Assembly: GCF_013141715.1 (NCBI RefSeq)
Contig: NZ_WHOA01000023.1
Location: forward strand, 1-64,000
Origin: Paenibacillus phytorum
GTDB lineage: Bacteria; Bacillota; Bacilli; Paenibacillales; NBRC-103111
DNA length: 64,000 nucleotides
Reading direction: 5' to 3'
Positions within the stretch are counted from its first letter, which is position 1. Every line of letters begins with the position of its first letter. A program made the position numbers and the translations under genes. Positions 43,905 to 53,164 of this stretch are shown here, in pieces. A model generated the notes under the pieces. That model did no database searches, was not told where the DNA came from, and was given only the letters and a program-made list of their open reading frames with translations.

Positions 43905-45713
43905 TTGCTTAATTTACCTCTTAATCAAACATGGAATTTAGAAAACTTTTTTCCTGGGGGAAGCGAGTCTCCTGCATTCGCAGCTCATCTGAAAGAGCTT
44001 CAAGCATCGATTGCTGCTTTTCAAGAACAAGTTCGAAATACCCCTTCACCACAACAGGCAGAAGATACAGCTTCGCTAGAAAGACTGATCGAATTGTTTC
44101 AGCATAATTTGAAGCATATCCATGAGGCGGATTCTTTCGTAGGCTGCTTGTTAGCGGATAATCAGAAGGATAAGAAAGCGCCTGTACTTAGCGGACAGGT
44201 CAAAAGCTTGTTTGCAGAGCATTTGTCTTCGCTCACCCATTTTGATCAAGTTCTGACGGGGATCCCAGATGATGTATGGTCAGCTCTACTGCAGAAAGAG
44301 CCGTTCAAAGCCATTGCTTTTCCGCTCCATGAGCGACGTGCCTTAGCCCAAGAGAAGTTGCCGCCTGAGCAGGAAGCCTTAATTAATGATTTGGCCGTAG
44401 ATGGCTATCATGGGTGGGGAGATCTGTACAATACGACCGTTGGTCAATTCCGTATGCCTGTGGAGGTTGACGGTGAACAGGTGGAGCTATCCGCTGGTCA
44501 AGCGTTTAATAAACTGCATACAGAGAATCGTGAAGAACGACTGGATCTGTTTGAAAAATGGGAACAAGCATGGACGGATAAAGAGGAATATTGCGCCGAA
44601 GCATTAAACCATTTAGCAGGTTTCCGTCTTCAGGTTTATAAATACAGAGGTTGGAAAAGTATACATAAAGAGCCGCTTGCTATCAATCGTATGGAAGAGA
44701 AAACGTTGAATGTCATGTGGGAAGTGATCGACCGGAACAAAGATATTTTCGTTGCTTATTTGAACCGTAAAGCGAAACTGCTTGGCGTTGATAAGTTGGC
44801 TTGGGTTGACGTGGATGCTCCACTGGGCGATTCATCGAAGAAAATTTCTTATGACGATGGTGCTAGTCTAATTATCGATCAATTTAAACAGTTCAGTCCG
44901 AAGCTGGCAGCCTTTTCGGAAGAAGCCTTTGAGAAGCGCTGGATCGAAGCTGAGGATCGAGCAGGGAAGCGACCTGGGGGCTTTTGTACATCTTTCCCGA
45001 TAGCGGGAGAGACGCGTATCTTCATGACCTATGGCGGAACGCTAAACAATGTTTCTACACTAGCACATGAGCTAGGTCATGGCTACCATCAGCATGTTAT
45101 GACGGATATGCCTGCGTTAGCACAGGAGTACGCGATGAACGTCGCTGAGACAGCCTCTACCTTCGCTGAAATGATTGTAGCGGACGCAGTTGTGAAGAGT
45201 GCCTCAACAGATGAAGAACGCATCATTTTACTCGAGGATAAAATCCAACGCGCGATCGCTTTCTTCATGAATATCCATGCGAGATTCATCTTCGAGACAA
45301 ACTTTTACGAAGCACGAAGTCAAGGTTTAGTTAGCGTTGAGCGCTTGAATGAGCTCATGGTGGATGCACAGAAGCTTGCTTACAAAGATGCTTTAAGTAG
45401 CTATCACCCGCATTTCTGGGCGGCTAAGCTGCATTTCTATGCGACGGATGTACCTTTTTATAATTTCCCTTACACGTTCGGTTACCTGTTTAGTGCAGGT
45501 ATTTACGCGAGAGCGGTGCAGGAAGGCGCAGCCTTTGAAGAAAAGTACATCTCCTTGCTTAGAGACACAGGCAGCATGAACGTGGAGGAGCTTGCTCAGA
45601 AGCATCTCGGCGTTGATCTGACAGAGCCGGATTTCTGGCAAAGCGCAGTCGATATGGCAGCTCAAGATGTGAAGCAGTTCATGGAACTGACAGAAGCTAA
45701 AGTCCAAGTATAA
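43905..45713 (+). CDS. pepF: oligoendopeptidase F, M3 family
   Basis: A 602-residue M3B metallopeptidase. The zinc motif HELGH is at 388-392 (TLAHELGHGYHQHV), with the third ligand Glu in the following helix (NVAETASTFAEM). The N-terminal helical domain and the conserved NYxYTFGYLFSAGIYA-like end (here FPYTFGYLFSAGIYARA) are complete. It cleaves short peptides in the cytoplasm. The TTG at 43905 is favoured because AAAGG lies 8 bases before it; a GTG at 43896 overlaps that site. It stands alone between strong terminator and promoter signals. Confidence 0.9.
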   Translation: MLNLPLNQTWNLENFFPGGSESPAFAAHLKELQASIAAFQEQVRNTPSPQQAEDTASLERLIELFQHNLKHIHEADSFVGCLLADNQKDKKAPVLSGQVKSLFAEHLSSLTHFDQVLTGIPDDVWSALLQKEPFKAIAFPLHERRALAQEKLPPEQEALINDLAVDGYHGWGDLYNTTVGQFRMPVEVDGEQVELSAGQAFNKLHTENREERLDLFEKWEQAWTDKEEYCAEALNHLAGFRLQVYKYRGWKSIHKEPLAINRMEEKTLNVMWEVIDRNKDIFVAYLNRKAKLLGVDKLAWVDVDAPLGDSSKKISYDDGASLIIDQFKQFSPKLAAFSEEAFEKRWIEAEDRAGKRPGGFCTSFPIAGETRIFMTYGGTLNNVSTLAHELGHGYHQHVMTDMPALAQEYAMNVAETASTFAEMIVADAVVKSASTDEERIILLEDKIQRAIAFFMNIHARFIFETNFYEARSQGLVSVERLNELMVDAQKLAYKDALSSYHPHFWAAKLHFYATDVPFYNFPYTFGYLFSAGIYARAVQEGAAFEEKYISLLRDTGSMNVEELAQKHLGVDLTEPDFWQSAVDMAAQDVKQFMELTEAKVQV

Positions 45714-45716
45714 AAC

Positions 45717-45757
45717 AAAAGGCTTTCCCACGATCGAAGTGGGAAAGCCTTTTTTGT
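45717..45757. terminator. bidirectional terminator, 15-base perfect stem
   Basis: AAAAGGCTTTCCCAC (45717-45731) pairs with GTGGGAAAGCCTTTT (45739-45753). It separates the convergent pepF and chemotaxis genes. Confidence 0.92.
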
Positions 45758-45768
45758 GCAATAAAAGC

Positions 45769-47028
45769 TTATAGTTTGAAAATCTGAATCGTCTGTTGTA
45801 ATTGTGTGACTACACGCGTCATCTCTTCGGCTTGTGTCACGATCCCTTGTACCGTAGCGATCTGCTCATTCATAGAAGCAGAAACTTCTTGCGTACCAGC
45901 CGCTGATTCCTCCGTGATCGCCGATATGTTCTCCATCGCTGCAGCGATTTGTTCGGAGCTTGTCAGCATTTGCTCGCTTTCTTCCGCGAAGCGGGTAATT
46001 TCTTCCGAAATAAAGCCCACGCTTCCGACGATCTCAGCGAAAACAATTTCGGTTTGCTCGATTAACACGGTTTGTTTCTTTACGACATCTTCGTTCACTT
46101 GAATGCTGCGAATGGCTTCTTGAATGCCTTGCTCGATGCTTTTCACGAAACCGAATACTTCACGTGTAAGAGAGGTTGACTCTTCAGCTAGCTTGCGCAC
46201 TTCCTGAGCGACGACTGCAAAGCCACGGCCATGTTCGCCAGCTCTAGCAGCTTCGATGGAAGCGTTGAGGGACAAGAGGTTCGTTTGCTCAGCAATCTCG
46301 GAAATGGAACGAGTAACGCTGCTGATGCCTTCGGCTTGACGAGCCAGCATGTCGATTGTATCAGACACCTGCTGTGTAACTTCTACATTTCGTTTCATAC
46401 CGATGCCTTGACTTTCAACGGACGTGCGTCCTTTTTCTACAAGGGTCATCATCTGATCCGAACGATCTTTCATTTCTTTCGCAGAACCGGCATAATTGAC
46501 GATTCTGACTTCAATGTCTTTGGAGGTGATCGAAACACCAGAAACTTCTTCTGAAATTTGCCCGGCACCCGAGGCCAGCTCATGGGCCGAAATACTTACT
46601 TGTTCTAGGACTGTACGGAAGCTTTCATTTTTAACATAAATATCGCGGCTTGTTTGAAAAACCTGCTTCGAAATTGTTCCTGTGTCGCGAAGAATTTCGC
46701 GTAGTTTATCTATCATTTTGTTAAAAGATTGACCAAGCTGTCCAAGTGTATCATCTGAGGTTACGGTTACTTTTTGAGAGAAGTCTCCTTTGGAAATGTT
46801 GAGCGCTATTCGGGATAAATCAGCAATGGGTTCCGTTAGCTGATTCTCGAACCATCGAATAAACGGGTAACTGCCTCCAAGAATAATAAGTAGGAATATG
46901 ATGCCAAGTAAGCGATTCCAATCTGAGGCAAATGTAACAATCAGCATGAAGATTGAGTTCAAACCAATAAGTGCATAACAACCAAGTTGTAGTTTCTTTC
47001 TGAACGATAAGGATGATACTTTATCCAA
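45769..47028 (-). CDS. methyl-accepting chemotaxis protein without a large outside domain
   Basis: A 419-residue receptor. Two membrane helices (about 12-30 and 38-58) are joined by only a few residues, so there is no periplasmic-type ligand domain. A HAMP domain (about 60-112) and a methyl-accepting signalling domain follow, with the hairpin tip [20 protein letters not shown]. The likely signal is inside the membrane or comes from a partner. The TTG start has GAGGAG upstream. It is monocistronic, between terminators. Confidence 0.88.
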   Translation of the reverse strand: MDKVSSLSFRKKLQLGCYALIGLNSIFMLIVTFASDWNRLLGIIFLLIILGGSYPFIRWFENQLTEPIADLSRIALNISKGDFSQKVTVTSDDTLGQLGQSFNKMIDKLREILRDTGTISKQVFQTSRDIYVKNESFRTVLEQVSISAHELASGAGQISEEVSGVSITSKDIEVRIVNYAGSAKEMKDRSDQMMTLVEKGRTSVESQGIGMKRNVEVTQQVSDTIDMLARQAEGISSVTRSISEIAEQTNLLSLNASIEAARAGEHGRGFAVVAQEVRKLAEESTSLTREVFGFVKSIEQGIQEAIRSIQVNEDVVKKQTVLIEQTEIVFAEIVGSVGFISEEITRFAEESEQMLTSSEQIAAAMENISAITEESAAGTQEVSASMNEQIATVQGIVTQAEEMTRVVTQLQQTIQIFKL

Positions 47029-47222
47029 TCCGACCGACTCCTCTGCGAAATTTGTTTATTTGTGTTGGAATCCATGATGTGTGTTTGCAAATTATAACAT
47101 TGAATCTGGAAATATTCTACATCATTTCGACAAATATCGTTCGTTTCTTACAACTGAAATGGGAATAATATTAACGTTACATAAAAAATAGTAAGAATTG
47201 TGTGAATAATGTAAATAAACTG

Positions 47223-47251
47223 TTGAATTATGTAAAAGGTGTGAGTATAAT
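47223..47251 (+). promoter_or_regulatory. sigma-A promoter of the 47312 gene
   Basis: TTGAAT (47223-47228), a 17-base spacer and a perfect TATAAT (47246-47251). The rest of 47029-47311 is AT-rich with no gene. Confidence 0.75.
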
Positions 47252-47311
47252 AGGTCTACAGTCGCATAAATTACATAATAAGTAAAAAAATAAAACTTAA
47301 GGAGGAAAGTA

Positions 47312-47680
47312 ATGAATTTGGATCAAATGCCACTCGCTAGACAAATCGATTTGGTGTTTAGAAAGATCAAAGAAGAATTATCTCATGTGAATTCCGGTAC
47401 TGTTTTTGTTCACATTCGCAACAATGAAATTGGTAAATTCGGCATTAAGCACCTTCCATTTGAGAGTAAAGACGGTGTATTGCCTGCAACCACGACCAAA
47501 GGTTTGACGGAGCAGCAGTATCAATCCTTTCGGCAGATGGCTATTGAATCCTTGAAACGGAAGAAAAGCTGGACCCATGGTGAAATTTTGTTCGATTTCA
47601 CAATTAGGCAAAATCTGGTGTCTGCAAGTATTATGTTCGAAAGTAATTACAATATGGCTAATTTTGCAAGAACAATTTAG
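47312..47680 (+). CDS. unknown 122-residue protein
   Basis: I do not recognise the family. It is a soluble alpha/beta protein: an N-terminal helix (MPLARQIDLVFRKIKEELSH), strands around GTVFVHIRNNEIGKFGIKH and a C-terminal strand-rich half (WTHGEILFDFTIRQN). AAGGAGG is placed 7 bases before the ATG, and it has a near-consensus promoter and its own strong terminator, so it is probably well expressed. No catalytic motif is visible. Confidence 0.65.
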   Translation: MNLDQMPLARQIDLVFRKIKEELSHVNSGTVFVHIRNNEIGKFGIKHLPFESKDGVLPATTTKGLTEQQYQSFRQMAIESLKRKKSWTHGEILFDFTIRQNLVSASIMFESNYNMANFARTI

Positions 47681-47700
47681 CACTTATACCTTTTATCGCA

Positions 47701-47736
47701 AACAACCCCGGTCACGTAGATGACCGGGGTTGTTCA
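47701..47736. terminator. bidirectional terminator, 14-base perfect stem
   Basis: AACAACCCCGGTCA (47701-47714) pairs with TGACCGGGGTTGTT (47721-47734). It serves the 47312 gene and the minus-strand iron-transport operon. Confidence 0.85.
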
Positions 47737-48549
47737 TTATTTATGGGGAAGAATGCGGCCCTTTCCGTAAGGGATACACATGGGTGTGCGGAAGATAGGG
47801 TCAGGCGCAACGCTGCATTTCATATCGAACACATCTAGTAGCAGCTGCTCGTTCACGATGTCTTCTGGTTTACCCTCTGCATACACAGAACTATCCTTAA
47901 TGGCTACGATGTGATGGGCATAACGGCAGGCCAGATTGATGTCATGCAGCACCATCACGATCGTGCGTTGTTCGTTCTCATTCAGCTCGAAGAGTAAATC
48001 CAGCACCTCAATCTGATGGGTTAAGTCCAGATAGGTAGTGGGCTCATCGAGGAGCAGTGTAGGGGTGTCCTGAGCCAGTGTCATGGCGATCCAAGCTCTT
48101 TGGCGCTGCCCGCCAGATAAGGAATCCACACTGCGATCCGCGTAGGTAAGCATATTCGTAAGCTGGAGGGCATGCATCACTTTGCTCTCATCTTCCGACG
48201 ACCACTGCTGCAGCCAACTTTGATAAGGGTAGCGTCCTTGCTTCACGAGCTGTCGTACGGTGAGCCCTTCGGGCGCGGAAGGTCCTTGTGGGAGGATAGC
48301 CATTTTCCGGGCTACCTCTTTTGTGGAGAGTTTGGCGATTTCCGTGCTATCCAGTAGGATTGCGCCTGATTTCGGCTTCAGCAGTCTAGCAAGGGAACGT
48401 AGAAGTGTAGATTTCCCACAGCCATTGCTGCCAATAAATACGGTAATTTTGCCTTTAGGTATTTGTAAATTCAAGCTGTGGAAGATCGTTGTCTCTCCAT
48501 ATGTTAACTGAAGCGATTGTGCTTCTAGTGCCTTTTCCAAGGTGGGCAT
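47737..48549 (-). CDS. iron-siderophore ABC transporter ATPase (FecE/FhuC type)
   Basis: A 270-residue ATPase of the iron-chelate group. Walker A is GSNGCGKST (40-48), the signature is LSGGQRQR, Walker B is [11 protein letters not shown] and the H-loop is VLHDINLA. It powers the two FecCD permeases encoded just upstream. AAAGGAG precedes the ATG and the gap to the second permease is 33 bases. The final 30 residues extend slightly beyond the usual end of the domain. Confidence 0.88.
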   Translation of the reverse strand: MPTLEKALEAQSLQLTYGETTIFHSLNLQIPKGKITVFIGSNGCGKSTLLRSLARLLKPKSGAILLDSTEIAKLSTKEVARKMAILPQGPSAPEGLTVRQLVKQGRYPYQSWLQQWSSEDESKVMHALQLTNMLTYADRSVDSLSGGQRQRAWIAMTLAQDTPTLLLDEPTTYLDLTHQIEVLDLLFELNENEQRTIVMVLHDINLACRYAHHIVAIKDSSVYAEGKPEDIVNEQLLLDVFDMKCSVAPDPIFRTPMCIPYGKGRILPHK

Positions 48550-48582
48550 AGGTCTATTCTCCTTTAAGTAAAACCGCTGTTG

Positions 48583-49632
48583 TTAACCGCGATTTCTACT
48601 GCGATATAGCACATAGATGAAGATAGGGGCGCCGATAGCTGCTGTGAAGACACCTGCCGGAATATCGAGCGGTTTGAACAAGAAGCGTCCTGCTAAATCA
48701 GCTAACAGCAAAAGCAGGGAACCTGTCAACGCGGACACAGGGATAAGCGCGCCGAAGCTAGGTCCTACGAGCTTTCGGGAAATGTGCGGAGCCATGAGAC
48801 CAATGAAATTGATCGCACCACCGAAAGCGACTGCAGCCCCTGATAGTGCTACGCTAAGGATGATCAATAAGAAGCGTTGACGTTGGACGTTGCTTCCAAC
48901 ACTACGGGCGATATCTTCACCTAAGGACTGTATGGTAATGTGCCGCGCATACAAGAAGATGATGGGAATTAATAACACGACCCAAGGTAAGAGCGGGTAA
49001 ACCGCTTTTTTCCAGGAAACTCCGTAAATACTGCCAGTCATAAAAGTCAGAGATTGATTAGCCAGAATAATCGGTCCGGAAAGCAGCATGAGATAGGAGA
49101 GTGCGCTCATCGCAGCTGTGAGTCCCGTACCAATTAGGACAAGCCGCAGAGGAGTGATCCCATTTTTCCATGAGAGTGAATAGACCAGTAATGTAGCAGC
49201 AAAAGCGCCAATAATAGCTGCAACTGGCAGCCAATGAATACTGATTTTATCCGAGAAAAAAAAGAAAAATGAAACAGCTCCTAGCGTAGCTCCACCCGTT
49301 GTGCCAATCGTATCCGGCGAGGTTAGCGGATTTCGTACAATGCCCTGCAGGATGGCTCCGGCTACACCAAGCGATGCACCAATCAAGACAGCAACAATGA
49401 CTCTAGGTAGACGCAAAGTCCTGACGATCATCGTGTTAGGATCAGTCCCGTAACCAAAAACAGCGCGAACGACCTCAGCAGGTTTGATATAGACGCTTCC
49501 TATTCCTGTACTCAGAATCATCACGATGATGACGGCAAGGAGTAGAAAAAGAGAAACAATCAGAGATTTCTTACTGATCAGATAAGAGAAGCCTTTTTTT
49601 CGAATGGTGACATAACGATGGGAATGACTCAT
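48583..49632 (-). CDS. iron-siderophore ABC transporter permease 2 (FecCD family)
   Basis: A 349-residue BtuC/FecCD permease with about ten membrane helices. Family motifs include LRLPRVIVAVLIGASLGVAG (about 78-97), GTGLTAAMSAL and FIGLMAPHISRKLVGP near the ATPase-coupling loop. It pairs with permease 1, whose stop it overlaps by 4 bases. The N-terminus is basic and cytoplasmic. Confidence 0.88.
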   Translation of the reverse strand: MSHSHRYVTIRKKGFSYLISKKSLIVSLFLLLAVIIVMILSTGIGSVYIKPAEVVRAVFGYGTDPNTMIVRTLRLPRVIVAVLIGASLGVAGAILQGIVRNPLTSPDTIGTTGGATLGAVSFFFFFSDKISIHWLPVAAIIGAFAATLLVYSLSWKNGITPLRLVLIGTGLTAAMSALSYLMLLSGPIILANQSLTFMTGSIYGVSWKKAVYPLLPWVVLLIPIIFLYARHITIQSLGEDIARSVGSNVQRQRFLLIILSVALSGAAVAFGGAINFIGLMAPHISRKLVGPSFGALIPVSALTGSLLLLLADLAGRFLFKPLDIPAGVFTAAIGAPIFIYVLYRSRNRG

Positions 49633-50660
49633 TTCAGAAGTCCGCCTTTACGAGCGATATAGATGAAAAAGGGTACTCCGAGAATGGCTGTCGCTACACC
49701 GACATGAACTTCCTTAGGCATAACAATGAAACGAGCTATAATGTCAGCTCCAACTAAAAGAATGCCGCCTAGAACCGCACAATACGGAATGACCCAGCGA
49801 TAATCGATTCCAACAAGAAAGCGAACGATATGCGGAATGATAATCCCTACGAAAACAATCGGACCGGCAACAGCAACAGAGCCTCCGGCAAGAATGACAA
49901 TCACAACTGCGGTAATGAATTTCACGTATACGGTGCGTTGTCCAAGCCCTTTGGCTACATCATCCCCCATAGATAATATGTTGATGTGCGGCGATAGAAG
50001 TATAGCGCCAATCCAAGCGATTAGGATATAAGGGTAAACGGATTGGAGCATGGCCATAGTTCGTCCTTCGACAGATCCGACAAGCCAGTATAAGACTTGG
50101 TCAAACGCTTTACCGTTTCCAAGCAAAATACCCTGGGTTAGCGAAGCGAAAAATGCCGTCATTGCTGAGCCCGCGAGTGTAATTTTCATAGGTGTTAAGC
50201 CATCGCGTCCTAAGGAACCCAGTCCATAGACAAGGGCAGAGCTGAATGCAGCACCGAGAAATGCAATCCATGTAAACTGTGTAAGGCTGGAAACATTAAA
50301 AAATCCAACGGATAACACAATGGCAAAGGCAGCGCCTGAATTAATGCCGAACATACTTGGAGAAGCCAGCGGATTCCGTGTAATAGCTTGCATAAGAGCG
50401 CCTGCAACAGCCAAGCTTCCTCCTACTAGTGCGGCAATTAAGGCTCTTGGGATGCGTACGGTTTGGATGATGATAGTCTCGTTTGTTGGTTTGGCTGCTT
50501 GTGCAAAGGAGGTCACAATTTGATCCCATGAATACGTATGTAGTCCGAACATGACGCTGCTGAGCATCATCGCAGCCAACAAGCAGCAAGCTGCGAGCAA
50601 TCCAATACTTTTATAGAAATGGTGGAGACGTTCTTTGCTTGAATAACTTAAATTGTTCAT
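49629..50660 (-). CDS. iron-siderophore ABC transporter permease 1 (FecCD family)
   Basis: A 343-residue FecCD permease with about ten helices, VRIPRALIAALVGGSLAVAG (about 69-88) and FVGIIIPHIVRFLVGID as the coupling loop. It is the first gene of the minus-strand operon permease 1, permease 2, ATPase. Its upstream region, shared with the binding-protein gene, holds two Fur boxes, so the whole importer should be derepressed in low iron. Confidence 0.88.
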   Translation of the reverse strand: MNNLSYSSKERLHHFYKSIGLLAACCLLAAMMLSSVMFGLHTYSWDQIVTSFAQAAKPTNETIIIQTVRIPRALIAALVGGSLAVAGALMQAITRNPLASPSMFGINSGAAFAIVLSVGFFNVSSLTQFTWIAFLGAAFSSALVYGLGSLGRDGLTPMKITLAGSAMTAFFASLTQGILLGNGKAFDQVLYWLVGSVEGRTMAMLQSVYPYILIAWIGAILLSPHINILSMGDDVAKGLGQRTVYVKFITAVVIVILAGGSVAVAGPIVFVGIIIPHIVRFLVGIDYRWVIPYCAVLGGILLVGADIIARFIVMPKEVHVGVATAILGVPFFIYIARKGGLLK

Positions 50661-50731
50661 GAATGAGTGCCTGCTTCCTTAAATGCTGCTTCATTTATTT
50701 TAATGAGTCTGACTAGTGAAGTCAACGAATA

Positions 50732-50811
50732 TGATAATCATTATCAATATACATTGACAGGCAGGTGATACATTTAGTACTATGTGATAGATAATGATAA
50801 TCGTTATCATC
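50732..50811. promoter_or_regulatory. divergent iron-regulated promoter region with two Fur boxes
   Basis: TGATAATCATTATCA (50732-50746) and TGATAATCGTTATCA (50794-50808, extended to GATAATGATAATCGTTATC) match the Fur consensus. Between them TTGACA (50754-50759), 18 bases and TACTAT (50778-50783) form the promoter of the binding-protein gene, with the second Fur box just downstream of the -10. The first box lies about 75 bases before the permease gene on the other strand. Confidence 0.85.
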
Positions 50812-50840
50812 AATTGACTGCATGGAGGGAACTCATTTAT

Positions 50841-51839
50841 ATGTTTGTAAAAAGAAATCGTCAACAAGGGAGAGCTTGGGCTCTTATTGCACTTATGTTT
50901 GTTTTGTCCGTTGTTTTGACGGCTTGTGGAGATAAGCCAAGTTCACAGCCTTCGGCATCTGCAGCACCTCAAGAATCAGCGAAGGCGGATAGTCCTCGAA
51001 CCATTAAACATGCCATGGGAGAAACGGCTGTACCGGCGAATCCTAAGCGTGTTGTCATTTTGACCAATGAAGGAACGGAAGCACTTCTCGCGTTAGGCAT
51101 TAAACCGGTTGGTGCGGTTGAGTCTTATTATGGAAACCCATGGTTTGATCATATTAAAGCTGATATGCAGGGTGTGACGACAGTCGGTGGTGAATCACAG
51201 CCGAATTTGGAGTTGATTGCATCGCTTAAACCCGACTTAATCATTGGCAATAAGATGCGTCATGAGAAAGTCTACGATCAATTAAAGGCCATTGCTCCAA
51301 CGGTCTACTCGGAGACACTGCGCGGTGAGTGGAAAAGTAACTTCAGCTTATATGCCGATACGTTAAATAAGAAAGCCGAAGGCGATAAAATCATCGCAGC
51401 TTTCGATAAGCGCATTGAAGATTTCAAAAGCAAAGCAGGCGATAAGCTGAAAGAGAAAGTGGCTGTCGTTCGTTTTATGGGTGGTAAAACCAGATTCTAC
51501 TACGGCAATATGTTCACGGGTGTTATTTTTAAACAAATCGGTATGGTTCGTTCGGATGCTAAGAGTGATGAGAAATCGTTCGAAGATATTACCAAGGAGC
51601 GTCTAACAGAGCTTGATGCTGCGGATAAAGTGTTTTATTTTACCTATGAGACCGGTGATGGCAAAGGGACCAAGCAAGAGCAGGAATGGATGAATGACCC
51701 GCTCTGGAAAAATCTTAAAGTGGTAAAAGAAAATAAGCTAATCAAAGTGAATGATGCGACTTGGAATACAGCCGGCGGTGTCAAAGCGGCTAACATTATG
51801 CTGGATGATTTGTATAATTTATATCAAGTGAAGCCTTAA
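50841..51839 (+). CDS. iron-siderophore ABC transporter, substrate-binding lipoprotein
   Basis: A 332-residue class III binding protein (FhuD/FeuA/YfiY type). The signal peptide ends in the lipobox VLTAC (Cys about 30). The two lobes start with KRVVILTNEGTEALLALGIK and are joined by a long helix (about 165-185). It captures a ferric siderophore, probably of the hydroxamate or citrate type by family likeness. The ATG at 50841 has GGAGGGA upstream; the longer frame from 50784 crosses the Fur box. It is divergent from its permease genes. Confidence 0.87.
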   Translation: MFVKRNRQQGRAWALIALMFVLSVVLTACGDKPSSQPSASAAPQESAKADSPRTIKHAMGETAVPANPKRVVILTNEGTEALLALGIKPVGAVESYYGNPWFDHIKADMQGVTTVGGESQPNLELIASLKPDLIIGNKMRHEKVYDQLKAIAPTVYSETLRGEWKSNFSLYADTLNKKAEGDKIIAAFDKRIEDFKSKAGDKLKEKVAVVRFMGGKTRFYYGNMFTGVIFKQIGMVRSDAKSDEKSFEDITKERLTELDAADKVFYFTYETGDGKGTKQEQEWMNDPLWKNLKVVKENKLIKVNDATWNTAGGVKAANIMLDDLYNLYQVKP

Positions 51840-51843
51840 AACG

Positions 51844-51898
51844 ACGGGGGTTGTCCCAAAAGTAGATAAAATCTAACTTGGGGACAGCCCCTTTTTGG
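51844..51898 (+). terminator. long-stem terminator after the siderophore-binding protein
   Basis: GGGGGTTGTCCCAA pairs with TTGGGGACAGCCCC (with two imperfections) around an 18-base AT-rich loop, then TTTTT. The outer sequence resembles some insertion-sequence ends, but no transposase is present. Confidence 0.75.
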
Positions 51899-51950
51899 CC
51901 TATTGACATTCTGGGATATTCGAATCGGTATTCAGAACGAATTTCATAGT

Positions 51951-52154
51951 TCCATTGGATTTTTCCAATGGAGGAACTAGCAGGCTTGCTGCGAAATTCG
52001 CAAAGTAGGAGCTGAATTGGTGAATTAGAAAGGCAAGTTGTACAGTGTACAAATTTACACGGATAAGCATTTGTTGTAGAGCTGAGAGCGCCGAAATGGC
52101 GCTTAAAGCTGTGAGCTTTGAGGTTTTGTGCGTTTGAGTAGCCGAAATGGCGCT
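51951..52154. repeat. gene-free region with hairpin and repeated GCCGAAATGGCGCT motif
   Basis: The 51899-52290 gap has no gene. It contains a perfect TCCATTGG/CCAATGGA hairpin (51951-51958 with 51965-51972) and two copies of GCCGAAATGGCGCT (52090-52103 and 52141-52154). The second motif itself forms a small GCGCC/GGCGC-like hairpin in the first copy. It looks like intergenic repeat material of the kind scattered in Paenibacillus genomes. Confidence 0.55.
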
Positions 52155-52290
52155 GAAGGACGGTGCAAGCCGTTTATTTTGAAACGCCAGAATTTATAAG
52201 TTTTGAGTTGACCGAGAGGTTACCAATTATTTGTGCACCAGTTACCACACGAATGCAAATATTCTAATATAAAGACTTTGTTCACACATC

Positions 52291-52336
52291 TTGACAACTT
52301 CATAGAATTCATACTATGATTCACCTGTCTGATAGG
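52291..52336 (+). promoter_or_regulatory. gntR promoter with operator, copy 1
   Basis: TTGACA (52291-52296), 18 bases, TATGAT (52315-52320), three bases, then CCTGTCTGATAGG (52324-52336), an imperfect palindrome. The exact reverse complement of this 13-base site recurs before the transporter gene at 53099. This position just after the -10 fits autorepression by the FadR-type regulator. Confidence 0.7.
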
Positions 52337-52367
52337 TACACAGGTTCGAAGATAAGGGGAAAAATCG

Positions 52368-53045
52368 ATGCACAAAATTCAGAAATACAATGTTCATGAA
52401 CTAGTAGCACAAGAAATTCAACGATATATTGAGGAACATGCTTTGAAAGAGGGAGACAAGCTGCCTTCCGCCGGAGAACTAACCGCGATGTTTGGTGTTG
52501 GTCGTTCGTCCTTGCGGGAAGCTCTGCGCTATTTGGAAGCCGTTGATATTGTTCGTGTAGAGAACGGCAAGGGTATTTTTGTGCGCGATGTTGATACGTT
52601 TCGTTTCACCGGCAAAGTGAAGGTGGAGAATGAGAAGAAGTTCTTACTTTCCATTCTTGATGTGCGTCGTGCACTCGAAGGCAAGGCGGTGGAGCTATCC
52701 GCACGCAATATCAATGCTAATCAATTGAAAGAGTTGGAAAAAATCTTACAAGAATATAAAAGGCTGAAAGATAGCGGGAAAGATACCTCGCAAATCGACC
52801 TTGCTTTTCACCAACACATTATTAAATCTTCAGGTAATCCGATCCTGGAAAGCGTCATTAACTCCATGAGCGGCCTTTATCAAAAGTTTTTCAACGATCC
52901 GCTTGGAGAGAAGCGCTTATTTGACGAGACCTATCCTTTCCATCATACGATTTACGAGGGGATTTCCCAACATGATCCAGAAAGAGCGACAAGCGAGTTT
53001 CATCAAATGATGGATATTATCGAGAAACTGATCAAAACCTATTAA
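52368..53045 (+). CDS. GntR-family (FadR subfamily) transcriptional regulator
   Basis: A 225-residue regulator. The winged helix-turn-helix (about 10-75) has GDKLPSAGELTAMFGVGRSS and LREALRYLEAVDIV. The C-terminal FCD all-helical effector domain (about 95-220) has metal-site-like His and Asp residues in DLAFHQHIIKSSGNPIL and YPFHHTIYEGI. FadR-type FCD proteins usually bind small carboxylates. It should control itself and the downstream importer through the two identical operators. Confidence 0.88.
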   Translation: MHKIQKYNVHELVAQEIQRYIEEHALKEGDKLPSAGELTAMFGVGRSSLREALRYLEAVDIVRVENGKGIFVRDVDTFRFTGKVKVENEKKFLLSILDVRRALEGKAVELSARNINANQLKELEKILQEYKRLKDSGKDTSQIDLAFHQHIIKSSGNPILESVINSMSGLYQKFFNDPLGEKRLFDETYPFHHTIYEGISQHDPERATSEFHQMMDIIEKLIKTY

Positions 53046-53066
53046 AAAAATTGTCGATTTTTTTAC

Positions 53067-53111
53067 TTGACGGAGAAAGCGGTATCAATTATGATCAACC
53101 TATCAGACAGG
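53067..53111 (+). promoter_or_regulatory. importer promoter with operator, copy 2
   Basis: TTGACG (53067-53072), 17 bases, TATGAT (53090-53095), three bases, then CCTATCAGACAGG (53099-53111), the exact reverse complement of the operator at 52324. The spacing from the -10 is the same in both. Confidence 0.75.
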
Positions 53112-53164
53112 ATGACTGGATGATACATCATAATCTAATCGCAACCGAGGAGGGGTATCTTCTT

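Noticed and set aside
51844-51898. Possible insertion-sequence end
   Set aside because: The outer bases resemble some IS termini, but no transposase or second end is present and the structure is a good terminator.
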